NCBI GenBank assembly: GCA_025355465.1
Contig: JANXZO010000020.1
Location: 1 to 64,000 of the forward strand
DNA: 64,000 nucleotides
Source: Bacteroidales bacterium
GTDB lineage: Bacteria > Bacteroidota > Bacteroidia > Bacteroidales > FEN-979
Reading direction: 5' to 3'
Under the pieces are notes generated by a model, which had not been told where the DNA came from, ran no database searches, and saw nothing but the letters and a program-made list of their open reading frames with translations. Of this stretch, positions 33,229-42,117 are shown piece by piece (the first letter of the stretch is position 1; every line of letters begins with the position of its first letter). The position numbers and the translations under genes were made by a program.

Positions 33229-33852
33229 CTATTCCTGCTTCGGTTCTTCCGTAGCGGGTGACTCTTCGGGAGCTGATACCGGCTCAGTTGCAACTTCATC
33301 GGTAACGGTTTCGTCAGCAACCTCAGCAACCTCAGCAACCTCAGCAACTTCTTCCACTGCCGGTGCATGAGCTGCAGCTGCTGCCTGTGCGGCTTTCGCT
33401 AATTTTCTGGCAACTTCGGCAGCTTTTTCTTCGTTCTTTTTCTTCTCGGCTTCGAGTGCACTTTTGCGGAGATCCTTGCTTCCGAGTTCGTATTCTTTCT
33501 TCTTGGTAGCGATTTTTTGCTCTTTGTCCTGCAGCCAGGTCTGGAATTTGGTTTCAGCCTGTTCGAGGGTCATGGCGCCTTTTGCAACGCCTTTCAGCAG
33601 GTGATTCTTAAACATAACGCCCTTGTAGGCGAGAATTGCCTTCACTGTTTCCGTCGGCGAGGCGCCTTTGGTGATCCAGTCGAGGGCTTTGTTAAAGTCG
33701 AGATCGATCTCGGCAGGTCTTGCAAGGGGGTTATAGATGCCAATTTTCTCTATGAATTTTCCGTCCCGTGGTGCACGACCATCCGCGATAACAATGTGAT
33801 AAAAAGCTTGTCCCTTTTTACCTCTTCTTTGTAACCTGATTTTAGTTGGCAT
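33229..33852 (-). CDS. rpsP: 30S ribosomal protein S16 with long C-terminal extension
   Basis: A 207-residue S16. The first 80 residues are the normal protein (MPTKIRLQRRGKKGQAFYHI; DGKFIEKIGIYNPLA). Standard S16 is about 80-90 residues, so about 120 residues are extra: a basic helical segment (KIATKKKEYELGSKDLRKSA), an Ala/Lys-rich stretch and an acidic tail with EVA repeats. C-terminal extensions of S16 are known in Bacteroidota, though usually shorter. First gene of its operon, with a promoter at 33906-33936. Confidence 0.96.
   Translation of the reverse strand: MPTKIRLQRRGKKGQAFYHIVIADGRAPRDGKFIEKIGIYNPLARPAEIDLDFNKALDWITKGASPTETVKAILAYKGVMFKNHLLKGVAKGAMTLEQAETKFQTWLQDKEQKIATKKKEYELGSKDLRKSALEAEKKKNEEKAAEVARKLAKAAQAAAAAHAPAVEEVAEVAEVAEVADETVTDEVATEPVSAPEESPATEEPKQE
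33315..33350. repeat. 9-bp tandem repeat in rpsP
   Basis: Four copies of CAGCAACCT (the last CAGCAACTT) encode the EVA repeats of the S16 tail. As the unit is 9 bp, copy-number changes keep the frame. Confidence 0.85.
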
Positions 33853-33905
33853 TGATTAAATGATTGATTTAGTGATTTATTGAATAATAATGATTTAAAG
33901 GGGTG

Positions 33906-33936
33906 CAAATGTAGGGATGTTTTACGAAACAACCAA
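33906..33936 (-). promoter_or_regulatory. Promoter of the rpsP operon
   Basis: On the minus strand: TTGG (33936-33933), 19 bases, TACATTTG (33913-33906). The leader to rpsP is about 45 bases. The rest of 33853-34147 holds the divergent promoter box TAGGTTTG (34074-34081) for the PAP2 gene and nothing else I recognise. Confidence 0.6.
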
Positions 33937-34147
33937 GGGAAATATGAAAAACGTGAAGGGAAGGAGCCCTTGCACTGTGTAAACCATCGGTAGGTGGTTA
34001 AATTCCGGTTAATATTCTGAAGGAGAAAATGAAAATAGACGCGGGTCAATAAAATTCAAGACTATAAATTCTTTAGGTTTGCAGCGGGGAGGAAGTTTGC
34101 GGTACCGCCTTGTTTTGCAATAAAAAAACCGATCAGAAATCTGAATT

Positions 34148-35017
34148 ATGTTCCGGGTAACCTTTCTAGTCTTCGTTTTTGTCTGTATTCATTGCCTGGC
34201 TGATGGCCAGGAAAAAAGGGATTCCGTAGAAAGTACAGCGTATCAACGCAGCCAAGCCCGGGAGACTTCTTTCAACTGCGCATATTTTAACTCTTATCTG
34301 ACAGATACGAAGTCGGTTTTTACCAATCCGTTCAAGTGGAATGCCGGAAAAATAGTAGTGGCTGCAGCCATAACCACCGGAACCATCGCCCTGATTGCTT
34401 GGGGTGATCGGCCTGTTCAGCAATTCTTTTCCAGAAATGAATCTGAGTTTATCGATAAAAGCTCCTATTATTTCTTCGATCCGCTGGGATCGGGTTTGAT
34501 CTCCATTCCGGCCTTGGGTGCTTTTTATGCCTATGGTGCGATATGGAAGGATAAACGGGCAAAAGAGACGGCCTTAAAGGGTTTAGAGGCGTATGTTATT
34601 ACCGTAGTCCTGACCAATGTGATTAAACAGGTTGCACACAGGCATAGGCCTTACCAGGATCTCCCACCTGATCCCCATGCATGGAACGGGCCCTTCGACT
34701 GGGGAGGAGAATATGGGCCTTTCGGATATAATTCATTTCCTTCAGGACACTCATCATCGGTATTTGCTGTTGCCACGGTAGTTGCACTGGAATACTGGCA
34801 TACGAAATGGGTCCCTGCCGTTTGTTTTGGGTTGGCCGGCATTACGGCAATTTACCGGCTTGCAGTAAATCAACACTGGGCTTCCGATGTATTATTCGGA
34901 TCCGCAATTGGGTTTGCAGTTGGCAGCATGGTGTATTTTAATGCCAATAAAAAAGTTCAGATACTGCCGGTGAGTTCAACGGGATATGGAGTAACGCTGA
35001 TCTACCATTTTAATTGA
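34148..35017 (+). CDS. PAP2 family phosphatase
   Basis: A 289-residue membrane phosphatase with a signal peptide (residues 1-20, ending LADGQ). The three phosphatase motifs are present: KQVAHRHRP (C1), FPSGHSS (C2) and YRLAVNQHWASD (C3, with the His and Asp). Likely substrate is a lipid phosphate such as undecaprenyl pyrophosphate or phosphatidic acid; which one cannot be told. It is divergent from rpsP. Confidence 0.92.
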   Translation: MFRVTFLVFVFVCIHCLADGQEKRDSVESTAYQRSQARETSFNCAYFNSYLTDTKSVFTNPFKWNAGKIVVAAAITTGTIALIAWGDRPVQQFFSRNESEFIDKSSYYFFDPLGSGLISIPALGAFYAYGAIWKDKRAKETALKGLEAYVITVVLTNVIKQVAHRHRPYQDLPPDPHAWNGPFDWGGEYGPFGYNSFPSGHSSSVFAVATVVALEYWHTKWVPAVCFGLAGITAIYRLAVNQHWASDVLFGSAIGFAVGSMVYFNANKKVQILPVSSTGYGVTLIYHFN

Positions 35018-35082
35018 GAGCCCCTTGCATGGTTTTTTTCGCCAGGAGCCGGTTTTATAAACCCGGAAAGGGTTCAGTCTGG

Positions 35083-35697
35083 CTAACTGAACTTGATAAA
35101 CTTTTCCTTTTTTGTACTACAGAATGCGCATTCAGCCTCTGGTTTGGCCGTATTGTAGGTGTTGCCGCATTTGGGACAAACATAGTATACTTTGGAAAGC
35201 GTCTCTGTTTTGCCGGCGTTTATTGCATCAAGTGCGGCCTGGTACATCAGGTGATGTTTTTTTTCAGTATCCATAGCCCAACGAAATGATTTTACTGCAT
35301 CATTGGCGTTGTCGGTTTTGGCTGTGGCAATAAAGCCCGGGTACATGGTAGTCATTTCATAATTCTCACCGTTGATGGCATCCTGCAGATTTTCCTTTGT
35401 GGTTTTAACGGTAAATTCAGGTTTTACTACATCGGGAGTCTGACCCATCTTTCCAAGCACAGTTTTGTGGTTTGCCGCGTGGATAGCTTCTGCTTTTGAA
35501 GTGGATGAAAACATGGTGGCAATTGACATCAGCCCCTCTTTCTTTGCTTGTTCTGCATAGGCTGCATATTTGGCGCTGGCGGTAGATTCGCCCTTAAAGG
35601 CTGCTTTAAGGTTTTCGATGGTTTTTTCGGTACCGGCAAGGGTCGATACATTGGCAAAAAGGAAGGCTGCCAGACTGAACAGGAAGAACTTTTTCAT
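35083..35697 (-). CDS. Rubrerythrin with apparent signal peptide
   Basis: A 204-residue rubrerythrin. Unusually, it starts with a signal peptide-like sequence (MKKFFLFSLAAFLFANVSTL, likely cut after AG). The diiron domain has GESTASAKYAAYAEQA, EAIHAANH, GENYEMTTMYPGF and DTEKKHHLMY. The C-terminal rubredoxin knuckles are CPKCGNTY and CAFCSTKKE. The enzyme reduces peroxide. A periplasmic location would need an electron donor there. It is a single gene, 85 bp from the next. Confidence 0.9.
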   Translation of the reverse strand: MKKFFLFSLAAFLFANVSTLAGTEKTIENLKAAFKGESTASAKYAAYAEQAKKEGLMSIATMFSSTSKAEAIHAANHKTVLGKMGQTPDVVKPEFTVKTTKENLQDAINGENYEMTTMYPGFIATAKTDNANDAVKSFRWAMDTEKKHHLMYQAALDAINAGKTETLSKVYYVCPKCGNTYNTAKPEAECAFCSTKKEKFIKFS

Positions 35698-35782
35698 GGA
35701 GAGAGATTTAAATTTACAATTAGACGATTTACGAGATATAGTTGAAGTTTTGGTTTACGGTTTGATTTTGTATTACGTTGGC

Positions 35783-36211
35783 CTAAAGCCCTATCATGTA
35801 ATTGATTACCAGGGTGCCGCCGAGGTATCCGGTAATGCTTACAAACAGAAACGCAAGGAAGAAAAGTGCGAGAGAGAGGTATTTGAGTTTTGTTTCCGCT
35901 TTTTCCAGGTAATTCAGTATTATCCGGAATAGGGTTGCAATAATGATCGTGACCAGGGTGAACGTCGCAAAAAGTTCGTGTTTTTCGCGCATCAACCCGG
36001 CCTCTCCCTCCATCGGTGAAGTGAAAAAATACCCGGTCCCGAAAGCAACAATGGCAGATGCCATACCGATAACTTCAAGCCAGTATCCTGCCTTTGGAAG
36101 CCAGTCCTCTTTTTTCAAAAACAGACCAAGCAGATCGGCCAGGAAACCGACTGCGATTATGGCGATGGGAAAGTGGACTATCATTGGGTGGAAATGGGCG
36201 GAATCGAACAC
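35783..36211 (-). CDS. DUF2231 membrane protein
   Basis: A 142-residue protein with four predicted membrane helices, starting MFDSAHFHPMIVHFPIAIIA, the DUF2231 hallmark (HPMIVHFPIA). The function is undefined; homologues often sit with haem or redox genes. It neighbours the rubrerythrin gene on the same strand. Confidence 0.88.
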   Translation of the reverse strand: MFDSAHFHPMIVHFPIAIIAVGFLADLLGLFLKKEDWLPKAGYWLEVIGMASAIVAFGTGYFFTSPMEGEAGLMREKHELFATFTLVTIIIATLFRIILNYLEKAETKLKYLSLALFFLAFLFVSITGYLGGTLVINYMIGL

Positions 36212-36370
36212 GACGGATAGATTTTGTCACGAATATACGATTATTCAGTCAAAAGTCAAATGCCAAAAGTGGAAAATGAATCCTGAAATTGCGAATTTGA
36301 TTTTTTTTCGGAATGCTGGCTGCCATAATTTTTATTTATTAACACCGGCCTATTACACCGCATTTTCCGA

Positions 36371-36378
36371 TAATTTTG
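36371..36378 (+). promoter_or_regulatory. Promoter -7 box of dnaE
   Basis: TAATTTTG (TAnnTTTG class), 34 bases before the dnaE start; no clear -33 box. Confidence 0.45.
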
Positions 36379-36412
36379 CCACTCCGAACCCCATCTTTTT
36401 TATCACTCACCC

Positions 36413-39400
36413 ATGGTTGATTTTGTTCATTTACACCTACATACGCAATATTCTATACTAGACGGTGCCTGCCGGATCAAAGACATGGTTAGCAAAGCGG
36501 TGACCCTGGGGATGAAGGGTGCCGCTGTGACCGACCACGGCAACCTGTTCGGGATCAAAGAATTTTCTGAAGCTGCCTCCAAACAGTCTGATTTCAAGCC
36601 CATATTCGGATGCGAAACCTATGTAGCACGCCGAAGCAGAAAGGATAAGCAGGAGCTAATTGACCGGAAGGGTGATCATCTTATCCTTCTGGCAAAAAAT
36701 CAGACAGGTTACCGTAATCTATTGAAATTGATTTCGTTGGCATGGACTGAGGGACATTATTATAAACCCCGGGTGGACAAGGCATTGCTGATGGAATATC
36801 ATGAGGGACTGATTGCCTCGTCCGCCTGTCTTGCGGGAGAAATACCCAGGGCCATCACTGCAGGAAATGTGGCCCGTGCAGAGAAGGTCCTTTTAGAATA
36901 CAGGGAGATATTCGGGGATGACTTTTACCTCGAACTGATGCGCCACCCGGCAACAGATCCCAAACGCGATGCCGAAGTTTACAAACGGCAGCAGGCGGTG
37001 GAGCAGGTTGTTGTGGAAATGGCCCGAAAATACCAGGTAAAGCTGATCGCAACGAACGACGTGCATTTTTTGAATCAGGCTGATGCGGATGCCCATGACC
37101 GGTTGCTTTGTGTGAACACCGGCAAGTTTATCGATGATCCTGACCGGTTGCGGTATACCGGGCAGGAGTGGTTTAAGTCGAAAGAGGAGATGAACAAACT
37201 TTTTGCCGATATACCGGAGGCGCTGGGGAACACAATTGAAATTCTGGACAAGGTAGAAGTTTTTTCGCTTAACCGGGATCCCATCATGCCCGATTTTCCT
37301 CTGCCGGCAGAGTTTATTGATCCCGACGAGTACCTTCGTCATCTTACCTATCTGGGGGCGAACAGCAGGTATTCCATGATCACTGAGGAGATCAGGGAGC
37401 GAATTGATTTTGAGCTTTCTGTCATAAAAAAAATGGGTTATCCGGGATATTTTCTCATTGTACAGGATTTTCTCAATTCAGCCCGCGATATGGGCGTTTC
37501 TGTTGGCCCGGGACGTGGCTCTGCAGCAGGGTCGGTGGTTGCATTTTGCACACGGATTACCGATGTAGATCCGCTGAAGTATGATTTGCTTTTCGAGCGG
37601 TTTCTTAATCCCGACCGTATCTCGATGCCTGATATCGATATTGATTTCGATGAAGACGGCCGCGAAAAAGTATTAAAATGGGTAGTTAACAAATATGGCC
37701 GCGACAAGGTTGCCCAGGTTATCACGTTCGGAACCATGGCTGCCAAGGGAGCGATCAGGGATGTGGGAAGAGTTCAGCGACTTCCGCTCGATGAGGTGAT
37801 GAAACTCACGAAACTGATCCCTGCCAGGCCCGGCGTTACCCTGAAATCGGCTTATGAAGAGGTGCCTGAGCTTAACGCAGCCCGGAATTCTTCGAACAAG
37901 CTGATCGCCGAAACACTCAAGTTTGCAGAAAGTCTCGAAGGTTCTGTTCGTCAAACCGGCTTACATGCCTGTGGTATTATCATTAGCCGCGACCAGCTTA
38001 CCGATTATATCCCCGTTACCACCTCAAAAGATTCTGAATTGCTTGTTACGCAATATGACGGAGATTATATTGAAAAGGTGGGCATGCTCAAGATGGACTT
38101 TCTGGGACTCAAAACGTTGTCAATAATCAAGGATGCTGTAACCAACATTAAACAATCGCGTGGGGTAGATGTTGAAATGGAGACCATTCCTTTTGATGAT
38201 GCCGCAACCTATGAACTTTTCAGTCAGGGACGAACCACAGGGATTTTTCAATTCGAATCAGACGGAATGAAAAAGTATCTCCGCGATCTGAAGCCCAATA
38301 AGATAGAGGATCTTATTGCCATGAATGCGTTATATCGTCCGGGGCCGATGGAATACATTCCCAGTTTCATAAACCGCAAACATGGCCGTGAAAAAATCGC
38401 GTATGATATCCCGGTAATGGACAAATACCTGAAAGATACTTACGGAATTACGGTATACCAGGAGCAGGTAATGTTGCTTTCACAGGAACTGGCAGGTTTT
38501 ACGAAAGGCCAGGCCGATTCACTGAGGAAAGCGATGGGGAAGAAGATCGAGACCATGATGAACGATCTCAAACCTAAATTTTTTGCCGGCTGCAAGAACA
38601 ATGGGCACCCGGAATCGATTGTGACCAAGATCTGGAAAGACTGGGAGGCATTTGCCAATTATGCTTTTAATAAGTCGCATTCAACCTGTTATGCCTATGT
38701 TGCTTACCGCATGGCATATCTCAAGGCTCATTTTCCTTCAGAGTTCATGGCCGCAGTGCTGAGCCGTAACCTCACCGACCTGAAGGAGATCACCTTGTTC
38801 CTCGACGAATGCAAGCGCATGCAGATTCCTGTTCTTGGTCCGGATGTGAATGAAAGTGCTTCTAAATTTGTGGCGAACCACAAGGGAGAGATCCGGTTCG
38901 GCATGGCAGGGATTAAAAATGTGGGGGAGGCGGCAGTGCAGAGTATTGTTGAGGAACGTGCAGCAAACGGGCCTTTCATCAGTATTTTCGACCTGACCCG
39001 AAGGATCAGCTCGCACAACATTAACAAGCGCTGCCTAGAATCCCTTGCCAAGGCTGGTGGGTTCGATTGTTTCGAAAATACCCACAGAGCCCAGTATTTT
39101 CACCAGGAGAACAGCGACGATTCGATTTTTATTGAAAAGATTATAAGGCATGCTTCTGATTTTCACGCCCGGAAGGATTCCATGCAGCAATCGCTCTTCG
39201 GGGAGGCGGAAGAGGTCCAACTGAAGGAACTGGCACTGCCCGACTGCCGTCCGTGGACAAAACTCGAGCAACTCAAGTTTGAGAAGGATGTTACCGGCTT
39301 TTACATGAGTGGTCATCCGCTGGACGATTTTCGTATTGAATTTTCGAATTTCTGCAATGTGACCATCGAGGATCTTAAACAGGATTTAAAACCGCTCAAA

Positions 39401-39910
39401 GGCAAAGAGATCACCTTTGGTGGCATTGTCATCGAAGCCAACCATAAGATCGGCAAAACAGGTAAACCGTTTGGCTCATTCGTGGTGGAGGACTATTATA
39501 ATTTCATTCCCTTGAATATCTTTTCCGAGGAGTATCTGAAATTTAAACATTTTCTCGACGAGGGGCAATATGTTCATGTCAAGGCAAAAGTTGAACAACG
39601 ATTCGATAGTCCCGACCAGCTTGTGGTGCGTATAAACAACATCTCCCTTCTGTCAGAAGTGATGGAGAAGCATGCACGCACCCTTTACCTGACTATTATG
39701 CTCAACGAACTTACGGTTGATTCTATCCAAAAGTTGAATGTCATGGCCAAACAGTCTAAGGGTAAATGCCAGCTTAGAATCCGGGTACTCGACACGGAGA
39801 ACAACATCAGCATCGAGCTCCCAAGTAAAAAGTACAGAGTAAATGCCAAGGAGGTCGTGAATTTATTATCCGGGTTGCCAGAAATTCAATACAGGATTGC
39901 CGGCGACTGA
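36413..39910 (+). CDS. dnaE: DNA polymerase III subunit alpha
   Basis: A 1165-residue replicative polymerase, normal length. The N-terminal PHP domain (FVHLHLHTQYSILDG) comes first. The polymerase palm carries GPGRGSAAGS and the catalytic aspartates in MPDIDIDFDEDGRE. A helix-hairpin-helix region and an OB fold near residues 990-1060 (KGKEITFGGIVIEANHKIGK) follow. A C-terminal tail binds clamp and tau. It stands alone with trxA downstream. Confidence 0.98.
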   Translation: MVDFVHLHLHTQYSILDGACRIKDMVSKAVTLGMKGAAVTDHGNLFGIKEFSEAASKQSDFKPIFGCETYVARRSRKDKQELIDRKGDHLILLAKNQTGYRNLLKLISLAWTEGHYYKPRVDKALLMEYHEGLIASSACLAGEIPRAITAGNVARAEKVLLEYREIFGDDFYLELMRHPATDPKRDAEVYKRQQAVEQVVVEMARKYQVKLIATNDVHFLNQADADAHDRLLCVNTGKFIDDPDRLRYTGQEWFKSKEEMNKLFADIPEALGNTIEILDKVEVFSLNRDPIMPDFPLPAEFIDPDEYLRHLTYLGANSRYSMITEEIRERIDFELSVIKKMGYPGYFLIVQDFLNSARDMGVSVGPGRGSAAGSVVAFCTRITDVDPLKYDLLFERFLNPDRISMPDIDIDFDEDGREKVLKWVVNKYGRDKVAQVITFGTMAAKGAIRDVGRVQRLPLDEVMKLTKLIPARPGVTLKSAYEEVPELNAARNSSNKLIAETLKFAESLEGSVRQTGLHACGIIISRDQLTDYIPVTTSKDSELLVTQYDGDYIEKVGMLKMDFLGLKTLSIIKDAVTNIKQSRGVDVEMETIPFDDAATYELFSQGRTTGIFQFESDGMKKYLRDLKPNKIEDLIAMNALYRPGPMEYIPSFINRKHGREKIAYDIPVMDKYLKDTYGITVYQEQVMLLSQELAGFTKGQADSLRKAMGKKIETMMNDLKPKFFAGCKNNGHPESIVTKIWKDWEAFANYAFNKSHSTCYAYVAYRMAYLKAHFPSEFMAAVLSRNLTDLKEITLFLDECKRMQIPVLGPDVNESASKFVANHKGEIRFGMAGIKNVGEAAVQSIVEERAANGPFISIFDLTRRISSHNINKRCLESLAKAGGFDCFENTHRAQYFHQENSDDSIFIEKIIRHASDFHARKDSMQQSLFGEAEEVQLKELALPDCRPWTKLEQLKFEKDVTGFYMSGHPLDDFRIEFSNFCNVTIEDLKQDLKPLKGKEITFGGIVIEANHKIGKTGKPFGSFVVEDYYNFIPLNIFSEEYLKFKHFLDEGQYVHVKAKVEQRFDSPDQLVVRINNISLLSEVMEKHARTLYLTIMLNELTVDSIQKLNVMAKQSKGKCQLRIRVLDTENNISIELPSKKYRVNAKEVVNLLSGLPEIQYRIAGD

Positions 39911-39941
39911 TTTGGCTGCTGAGGTTTTATGTTTAACTTTG
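39911..39941 (+). promoter_or_regulatory. Bacteroidota-type promoter of trxA
   Basis: TTTG (39911-39914), 19 bases, TAACTTTG (39934-39941), right after the dnaE stop and 35 bases before trxA. Confidence 0.75.
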
Positions 39942-39976
39942 CATGCGAATGAAATTCATCCTAAAAAAGCAAGATT

Positions 39977-40294
39977 ATGTTTGAAACACTGACCGATGCA
40001 AATTTTGATGAAAAGGTAATCAAAAGCGATAAGCTGGCTGTTGTTGATCTTTCAGCCGTGTGGTGTGGTCCATGCCGGATGGTCTCCCCGATCATTCATG
40101 AACTGTCTGCAGAATATGAAGGCCGCATCGTGGTAGGAGAATTAAATGTGGATGACAATCCCACGGTTACAGCAACCTATAAGGTACGCAATATTCCTAC
40201 CGTTCTTTTTATTAAGGGCGGAGAGGTTGTTGACAAGCAGGTTGGTGCTGTGCCCAAGGCTTCCTATAAGGCCCTGATCGAAAAATATATTTAA
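39977..40294 (+). CDS. trxA: Thioredoxin
   Basis: A 105-residue cytoplasmic thioredoxin with active site WCGPC (in SAVWCGPCRMVSP), the cis-Pro in IPTVLFIKGG and typical length. It reduces protein disulfides. Its stop is followed at once by the DUF58 gene, likely co-transcribed. Confidence 0.97.
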   Translation: MFETLTDANFDEKVIKSDKLAVVDLSAVWCGPCRMVSPIIHELSAEYEGRIVVGELNVDDNPTVTATYKVRNIPTVLFIKGGEVVDKQVGAVPKASYKALIEKYI

Positions 40295-40295
40295 T

Positions 40296-41231
40296 GTGCA
40301 AGAAGCCATTGACCAGGGACCTCTGGAGCAGTTTTCTCCGCTTGAATTTCTTGCACGACAGGTAGTTGAAGGATTTATCACCGGACTGCATAAAAGTCCG
40401 TTCCATGGATTCAGTGTAGAGTTTGCAGAACACCGTCTCTACAATACCGGAGAGTCGATCCGCAATATTGACTGGAAACTTTACGGTCGCACCGAAAGGC
40501 TATATACCAAACGATATGAGGAGGAGACAAACCTGCGATGTCAGGTTTTTATCGATAACTCTTCCTCCATGTATTATCCTGTTATTCAGAATCCTGATCT
40601 CTCTCATCCGAACAAAATTACCTTTTCTCTTTATGTCACTGCGGCGTTACTATACCTGTTTCGCAAGCAGCGTGATGCGGCAGGTGTCAGCTTTTTTTCC
40701 GAAACGGTTGAGTTACATACCCAGTGCAAGTCAAGCTCGGTTCACCATAAATACCTGTTTACAGAACTGGCCAAGCGGTTAACTCCAATTCCGCCGCAAC
40801 AACGGAAGGGAACCTCTGCGGCTACGGCCATACATGAATTGGCCGAACGGATCCATAAAAGATCTCTGGTGATCATCTTCTCCGACATGTTTGAAAACAG
40901 CGGCAGTCCGGAGGAGTTGTTTGCAGCCCTGCAGCATCTGAAGCACAATAAGCACGAAGTTATTCTTTTCCACGTTTTCGACAAAAGCAAGGAGATAGAT
41001 TTTGCATTTGAAAACCGGCCATACCGGTTTATCGATCTGGAAAGCGGAGAGCAACTGCGGGTATTTCCCTCCAAGCTGAAAGAGCAATATACCCAGGCAG
41101 TTGACCGGTTTAAAACCGCGCTTAAACTCCGTTGTGCCCAATACCATATTGATCTCGTGGAGGCAGATATCAACGCCGGTTTTGAACAGGTCCTTCTTCC
41201 TTACCTTGTAAAGCGGGGGAAACTGTTTTAG
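40296..41231 (+). CDS. DUF58 domain-containing protein
   Basis: A 311-residue protein starting at a GTG at 40296, one base past the trxA stop. The DUF58 signature GESIRNIDWKLYGRTERLYT is near residue 50. A von Willebrand A-like fold follows (CQVFIDNSSSMYYP with the metal-site pattern DxSxS; LVIIFSDMFEN). DUF58 proteins work with MoxR ATPases and Bat proteins in the envelope; no MoxR gene is present here. Confidence 0.9.
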   Translation: MQEAIDQGPLEQFSPLEFLARQVVEGFITGLHKSPFHGFSVEFAEHRLYNTGESIRNIDWKLYGRTERLYTKRYEEETNLRCQVFIDNSSSMYYPVIQNPDLSHPNKITFSLYVTAALLYLFRKQRDAAGVSFFSETVELHTQCKSSSVHHKYLFTELAKRLTPIPPQQRKGTSAATAIHELAERIHKRSLVIIFSDMFENSGSPEELFAALQHLKHNKHEVILFHVFDKSKEIDFAFENRPYRFIDLESGEQLRVFPSKLKEQYTQAVDRFKTALKLRCAQYHIDLVEADINAGFEQVLLPYLVKRGKLF

Positions 41232-41242
41232 CCCGGCAGGAA

Positions 41243-42100
41243 TTACTGCAGGATTACCGTCTTCACAGAGGTGGAACCTGAATCGGCCGTTACCCTTAGC
41301 AGGTAACTTCCTTTGGCGATAGTACCCGTATTAATGTTTATTTTGCTACTTCCTGTTCCGGGGATTGAGTGCAGAACCCGTCCGCAATAATCCATTAGTT
41401 CAATTGTGGATATGGATTGGGGAGAGGTAACCGTAATTTCGCCATGCGAAGGGTTCGGTGAAAGACTAAACTCAAGGGCTTTATTTATTTCCGCGACGGA
41501 GACAATGACGAGTCCGTTGATGTAAATATCATCGATTTTATCAATACCGCTGGCTGCTACTGTCCCCCCGGAGGAGTTGGTGTTTGTGGTCATGACCCAG
41601 CGCAGGTAAACCACCGGTTGGTTGTTGCATTCAACGGGAAGCGGAACGTCATTAATCACACCGGTGTTCCAGTCGTTGGCTGTAACAATTGTTGAATTGG
41701 GAACGTCTGCCCAGATTCCTGATGATCCGATACGATACTGAACAACATAGTCGCGGGGACCAGGATTGTTGCCTCCGGATTGTTGTTTTGAGGAGATATT
41801 CAGATTATCGTAACCTACTGTGTTAAAGTGGATCACCCAGCTTTTTGTCATGGAGCCATTGTCCCAGCCTGTGGCCTGCGCCGATTTGGTAGTTGCCCCG
41901 TTTTTTGAAAAGTCTATGCTGCTCGTACCACCTTCGGTATGAATTCCCATGGAAAGGTTAACAGCCAACCCTCCGTCGGCCAGGCTGTCGGTCGGATTAC
42001 CTGTCGGGAAGGTCCATTTTGCAATCAGAACCTGGCTTTGCAACGAGGTCGATACCAGAAGGGATAAAAGGATAAGTAATAAGGTAGCTGCTTTTTTCAT
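41243..42100 (-). CDS. T9SS-sorted secreted protein
   Basis: A 285-residue exported protein: signal peptide (residues 1-22, SLQSQ) and a galactose-binding-like beta-sandwich region (WVIHFNTVGYDNLNISSKQQ; YVVQYRIGSSGIWADV). The C-terminal type IX sorting domain begins EFSLSPNPSHGEITV and ends in a KTVILQ strand. It is secreted across the outer membrane and probably anchored on the surface. It is 17 bp downstream of the TonB receptor gene on the same strand. No catalytic motif seen. Confidence 0.88.
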   Translation of the reverse strand: MKKAATLLLILLSLLVSTSLQSQVLIAKWTFPTGNPTDSLADGGLAVNLSMGIHTEGGTSSIDFSKNGATTKSAQATGWDNGSMTKSWVIHFNTVGYDNLNISSKQQSGGNNPGPRDYVVQYRIGSSGIWADVPNSTIVTANDWNTGVINDVPLPVECNNQPVVYLRWVMTTNTNSSGGTVAASGIDKIDDIYINGLVIVSVAEINKALEFSLSPNPSHGEITVTSPQSISTIELMDYCGRVLHSIPGTGSSKININTGTIAKGSYLLRVTADSGSTSVKTVILQ

Positions 42101-42117
42101 AATTTCAGGTTTTGGGA

